From assembly GCA_017447325.1 (NCBI GenBank), contig JAFSNU010000059.1:1-7302 (forward strand): a DNA stretch of 7,302 nt, read 5' to 3'. Position 1 is the first letter of the stretch; every line of letters begins with the position of its first letter. The position numbers and the translations under genes are program-made. The notes beneath the pieces are model-generated. The model searched no databases. It had not been told where the DNA came from and was given only the letters and a program-made list of their open reading frames with translations. Of the stretch, positions 5,839-7,302 are shown piece by piece. Origin of the DNA: Synergistaceae bacterium. Lineage in GTDB: Bacteria; Synergistota; Synergistia; Synergistales; Aminobacteriaceae.

Positions 5839-6519
5839 TTATAAACATGAACTATCTCCGAACTCTATATCGCCGCCGATAAAATTTCGATTTGTAAGCC
5901 TGCAAGCCTCAAACACTGTATAGCCTCCGGCTGCGGGGTCGCAAATATAATCTTGCTCATTTGTCGTAGCTAATATTAACCGCTTTTGAAGTTCAATAGG
6001 TTTTGAATGCGGATGAACTTTCATGACCTTTTCGTCCCATACGTCGGGTATATCATGAACTGTCCACGTTGCTTTTGCGAGTATAGGCTTCTTCTGCAGG
6101 ACAACTAAATATTCAGCCTTGCGCCGTGTCCTGTAGCCCATGCCTATTTTCATCTTATCCCACGTTATCATATCAACCGCGCTAATATCCGGCAGAGCGC
6201 GAAGCCAAACATTTATGCCTTCAACAAGATGAAATTTGTCCACCCAGAAAAATAAATAACCGCTGGGAATTAAAATTCTATCAATCTCGCATAAAAATTT
6301 TTCTATAGTCTCTGACGTCATCTGTGTCAGCGCACTTCTTGCCTTGCCGCGCTGCTTGCCCTCGTTGCCGTACGATAATTTATCTAAAACGCCGCGATAT
6401 TGCGGGTCAAAGAAAACAATCTTGACCCTGTTATCAATAATCTGCCTCATGAGACTTAGCCCGTCCGAAAGATTTTTATAATTCTCTTTTACAGTCGCGC
6501 CGTCTATCAATATACTCAA
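5839..6519 (-). CDS. Type II DNA methyltransferase, beta class (N6-adenine or N4-cytosine)
   Basis: The 226-residue enzyme transfers a methyl group from S-adenosylmethionine to a base in a specific site. Motif order gives the class: catalytic motif IV FFDPQY at 36-41 comes first, and the SAM-binding motif I DPAAGGY (194-200) is near the C-terminus, preceded by HPHSKPIELQKRLI (169-182). The region RGVLDKLSYGNEGKQRGKAR (42-61) is the loop after the active site. DPQY replaces the usual DPPY, and DPAAGGY replaces the usual DPFAGSG. The start is set by AGGAGG at 6528-6533: the upstream in-frame GTG at 6528 overlaps that site, so the TTG at 6519, 8 nt downstream, is the start. The adjacent broken endonuclease makes this the methylase half of an R-M system. 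The recognition sequence cannot be deduced here. Confidence 0.9.
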   Translation of the reverse strand: MSILIDGATVKENYKNLSDGLSLMRQIIDNRVKIVFFDPQYRGVLDKLSYGNEGKQRGKARSALTQMTSETIEKFLCEIDRILIPSGYLFFWVDKFHLVEGINVWLRALPDISAVDMITWDKMKIGMGYRTRRKAEYLVVLQKKPILAKATWTVHDIPDVWDEKVMKVHPHSKPIELQKRLILATTNEQDYICDPAAGGYTVFEACRLTNRNFIGGDIEFGDSSCL

Positions 6520-6527
6520 TAAAAACA

Positions 6528-6533
6528 CCTCCT
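6528..6533 (-). promoter_or_regulatory. Strong ribosome binding site that sets the methyltransferase start
   Basis: On the - strand this is a full AGGAGG, followed after 8 nt (TGTTTTTA) by TTG at 6519. The in-frame GTG at 6528-6526 begins inside the site and cannot be the initiator. Confidence 0.85.
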
Positions 6534-6602
6534 TTTAAATTAAATTAATTTAAATTAATATATTTTATTATATTTTCCGTAAGCTTATCTAAATAATAAA
6601 CG

Positions 6603-6649
6603 GCAAGTCTCACTTATACAAGCATAGAAGCTGCAAAAGGGAGACTTGC
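6603..6649 (-). terminator. Long-loop inverted repeat downstream of the flavodoxin gene
   Basis: GCAAGTCTC (6603-6611) and GAGACTTGC (6641-6649) are perfect 9-bp inverted arms around a 29-base loop. Read on the - strand it lies about 25 bp after the flavodoxin stop and is followed by CGTTTATTATTT, so the likeliest role is a rho-independent-like terminator. The loop is long for that and the T tract is interrupted, so a small RNA structure or a protein-binding site are alternatives. The rest of the 6534-6674 gap is AT-rich; a TATAAT on the - strand at 6567-6572 could serve as the methyltransferase -10 box but has no good -35 partner. Confidence 0.5.
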
Positions 6650-6674
6650 TATTATTATTCACTTATTCACTGCC

Positions 6675-7151
6675 TTAAATCTTCAAGCTCTCAACCCAAG
6701 CCTTTAATTCGTTTAACGAAGTCCTGTTTAATAATTTTCCCTCTTTAATCGTTGCTTGAGGCGCGCTCGGCTTTAAGCCCTCGACCGCTTTGCCGAAGCC
6801 GCTGCCGCCGGAAGTCGCGAATAAAATTATAGTTTTATTTGCAAAGTCATACGACTCAAGAAAAGTATTTATAATAGTCGGCGCAACGTACCACCAGATC
6901 GGGAAGCCTAAAAATATTACGTCATAATCGGCAATCTTCGCATTTTTATCTGCAAGCTCAGGCCGCGAAGTTTTATCGCGCATTTCAACGCTGCTTCTCG
7001 AATTGCTATTATTCCAGTTCAAGTCCGCGTTAGTGTAAGGCACTTTCGGCTTTATCTCGTATAAATCAGCTCCGGCCGCCTCTGCTAAATTCTTTGCGAC
7101 CCTCTCAGTGACTCCGCTCGCCGAGAAATAAGCTACTAATCTTTTGCTCAT
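6675..7151 (-). CDS. Flavodoxin
   Basis: The 158-residue protein is a cytoplasmic FMN-dependent electron carrier. The FMN phosphate loop is YFSASGVTERVA (8-19) directly after the first strand, with Ser10, Ser12 and Thr15 as the phosphate ligands. A second FMN loop is GFPIWWYVAP (82-91), whose Trp and Tyr stack near the isoalloxazine ring. TSGGSGFG (113-120) is the third contact. Length and motifs fit the Flavodoxin_4 group. The start at 7151 is chosen because the ATG at 7166 touches the GGAG site (7167-7170) with no spacing, while 7151 is 15 nt away and opens with the usual MSKRLVAYFSASG. The spacing is longer than ideal. The gene lies alone between two hairpins, so it may be monocistronic. 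It may serve anaerobic redox or iron-limited metabolism, but the window does not identify partners. Confidence 0.92.
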   Translation of the reverse strand: MSKRLVAYFSASGVTERVAKNLAEAAGADLYEIKPKVPYTNADLNWNNSNSRSSVEMRDKTSRPELADKNAKIADYDVIFLGFPIWWYVAPTIINTFLESYDFANKTIILFATSGGSGFGKAVEGLKPSAPQATIKEGKLLNRTSLNELKAWVESLKI

Positions 7152-7201
7152 GATTAAACTAAACATCTCCTGATTTAAAATTTTAAAATTAAAATAAAAG
7201 A

Positions 7202-7219
7202 CGGGAATAAATCTTCCCG
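7202..7219 (-). terminator. Intrinsic terminator after the right-edge gene
   Basis: CGGGAA and TTCCCG pair over 6 bp around a 6-base loop. On the - strand the hairpin is followed by TCTTTTATTTTAATTTT, a good U tract, about 22 bp after the stop of the gene entering from the right. The flavodoxin start lies only about 50 bp further on, so either the flavodoxin promoter overlaps this region or some read-through feeds it. Confidence 0.75.
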
Positions 7220-7241
7220 CCTTTATTATAAATTAAATTAA

Positions 7242-7302
7242 TTAAATATTTTTAACGAATAAAACTCTAATTGCGTTAAGCACAGCTAAAAGCATCACGC
7301 CA
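7242..7302 (-). CDS. C-terminal end of a membrane protein, probably P1B-type (Zn/Cd/Co-like) metal ATPase
   Basis: Only the last 19 codons are visible, read leftwards from the window edge to a TAA at 7242-7244: GVMLLAVLNAIRVLFVKNI. The pattern, a hydrophobic helix followed by LNAIR and a short basic end, is how many heavy-metal P-type ATPases (CadA/ZntA-like) finish, where the last membrane helix reads GxxLLVxLNALRL. This is a recall-based match over a very short stretch; another integral membrane protein is possible. The frame is supported by the terminator just after its stop. Confidence 0.45.
   Translation of the reverse strand, partial: GVMLLAVLNAIRVLFVKNI

Noticed and set aside
5158..6519. 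Phase-variable or mobile R-M island
   Set aside because: There is no long homopolymer or short tandem repeat at the frame break, and no integrase, flanking direct repeats or insertion-sequence ends are visible in the window.

Overview
The window reads as ordinary chromosome from a bacterium of moderate GC with very AT-rich intergenic spacers (long runs made of TTTAAATTAA-like words), clear AGGAG-type ribosome binding sites and some GTG/TTG starts. The gene set (flavodoxin, flavin-reductase-like protein, aldo/keto reductase, small R-M locus) and the codon style suggest an anaerobic, perhaps gut-associated bacterium of the Synergistota or Firmicutes kind. That placement is a guess from style and cannot be proven from the window.

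Left part (1-1312, + strand): the 3' end of a cysteine-containing gene I do not recognise, then an exported protein of unknown function whose tail is a Glu-Pro/Lys-Pro/Asn repeat.

Centre (1313-4604, + strand): the best-defined unit. Two tandem copies of a promoter-operator module, each a TTGACA -35 box embedded in a 13-bp TGACAC-S-GTGTCA palindrome, precede a TetR-type repressor gene. It is followed with short gaps (18, 32 and 31 bp) by an exported HSL-family esterase, an aldo/keto reductase and a flavin-reductase-like flavoprotein. A strong hairpin ends the unit. The layout predicts an autoregulated, small-molecule-inducible operon in which an ester is cleaved outside or at the membrane and the product is reduced or detoxified inside. 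The ligand is not deducible.

Right part (4610-7302, - strand): reading leftwards, the C-terminal end of what is probably a P1B-type metal ATPase and a terminator-like hairpin; then a flavodoxin and a long-loop inverted repeat; then a beta-class DNA methyltransferase, its cognate PD-(D/E)XK restriction endonuclease broken by a frameshift, and a phosphinothricin-acetyltransferase-like GNAT enzyme. The methyltransferase appears intact while the nuclease is split into two frames, so the R-M system looks decayed to a solitary methylase unless the frameshift is a sequencing error.

I found no CRISPR array, tRNA, rRNA, insertion sequence or clear riboswitch. No noncoding gap exceeds about 150 bp. 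I see no strong case for a wholly new system. The duplicated operator-promoter module with its operon, and the broken R-M locus, are the points most worth checking.
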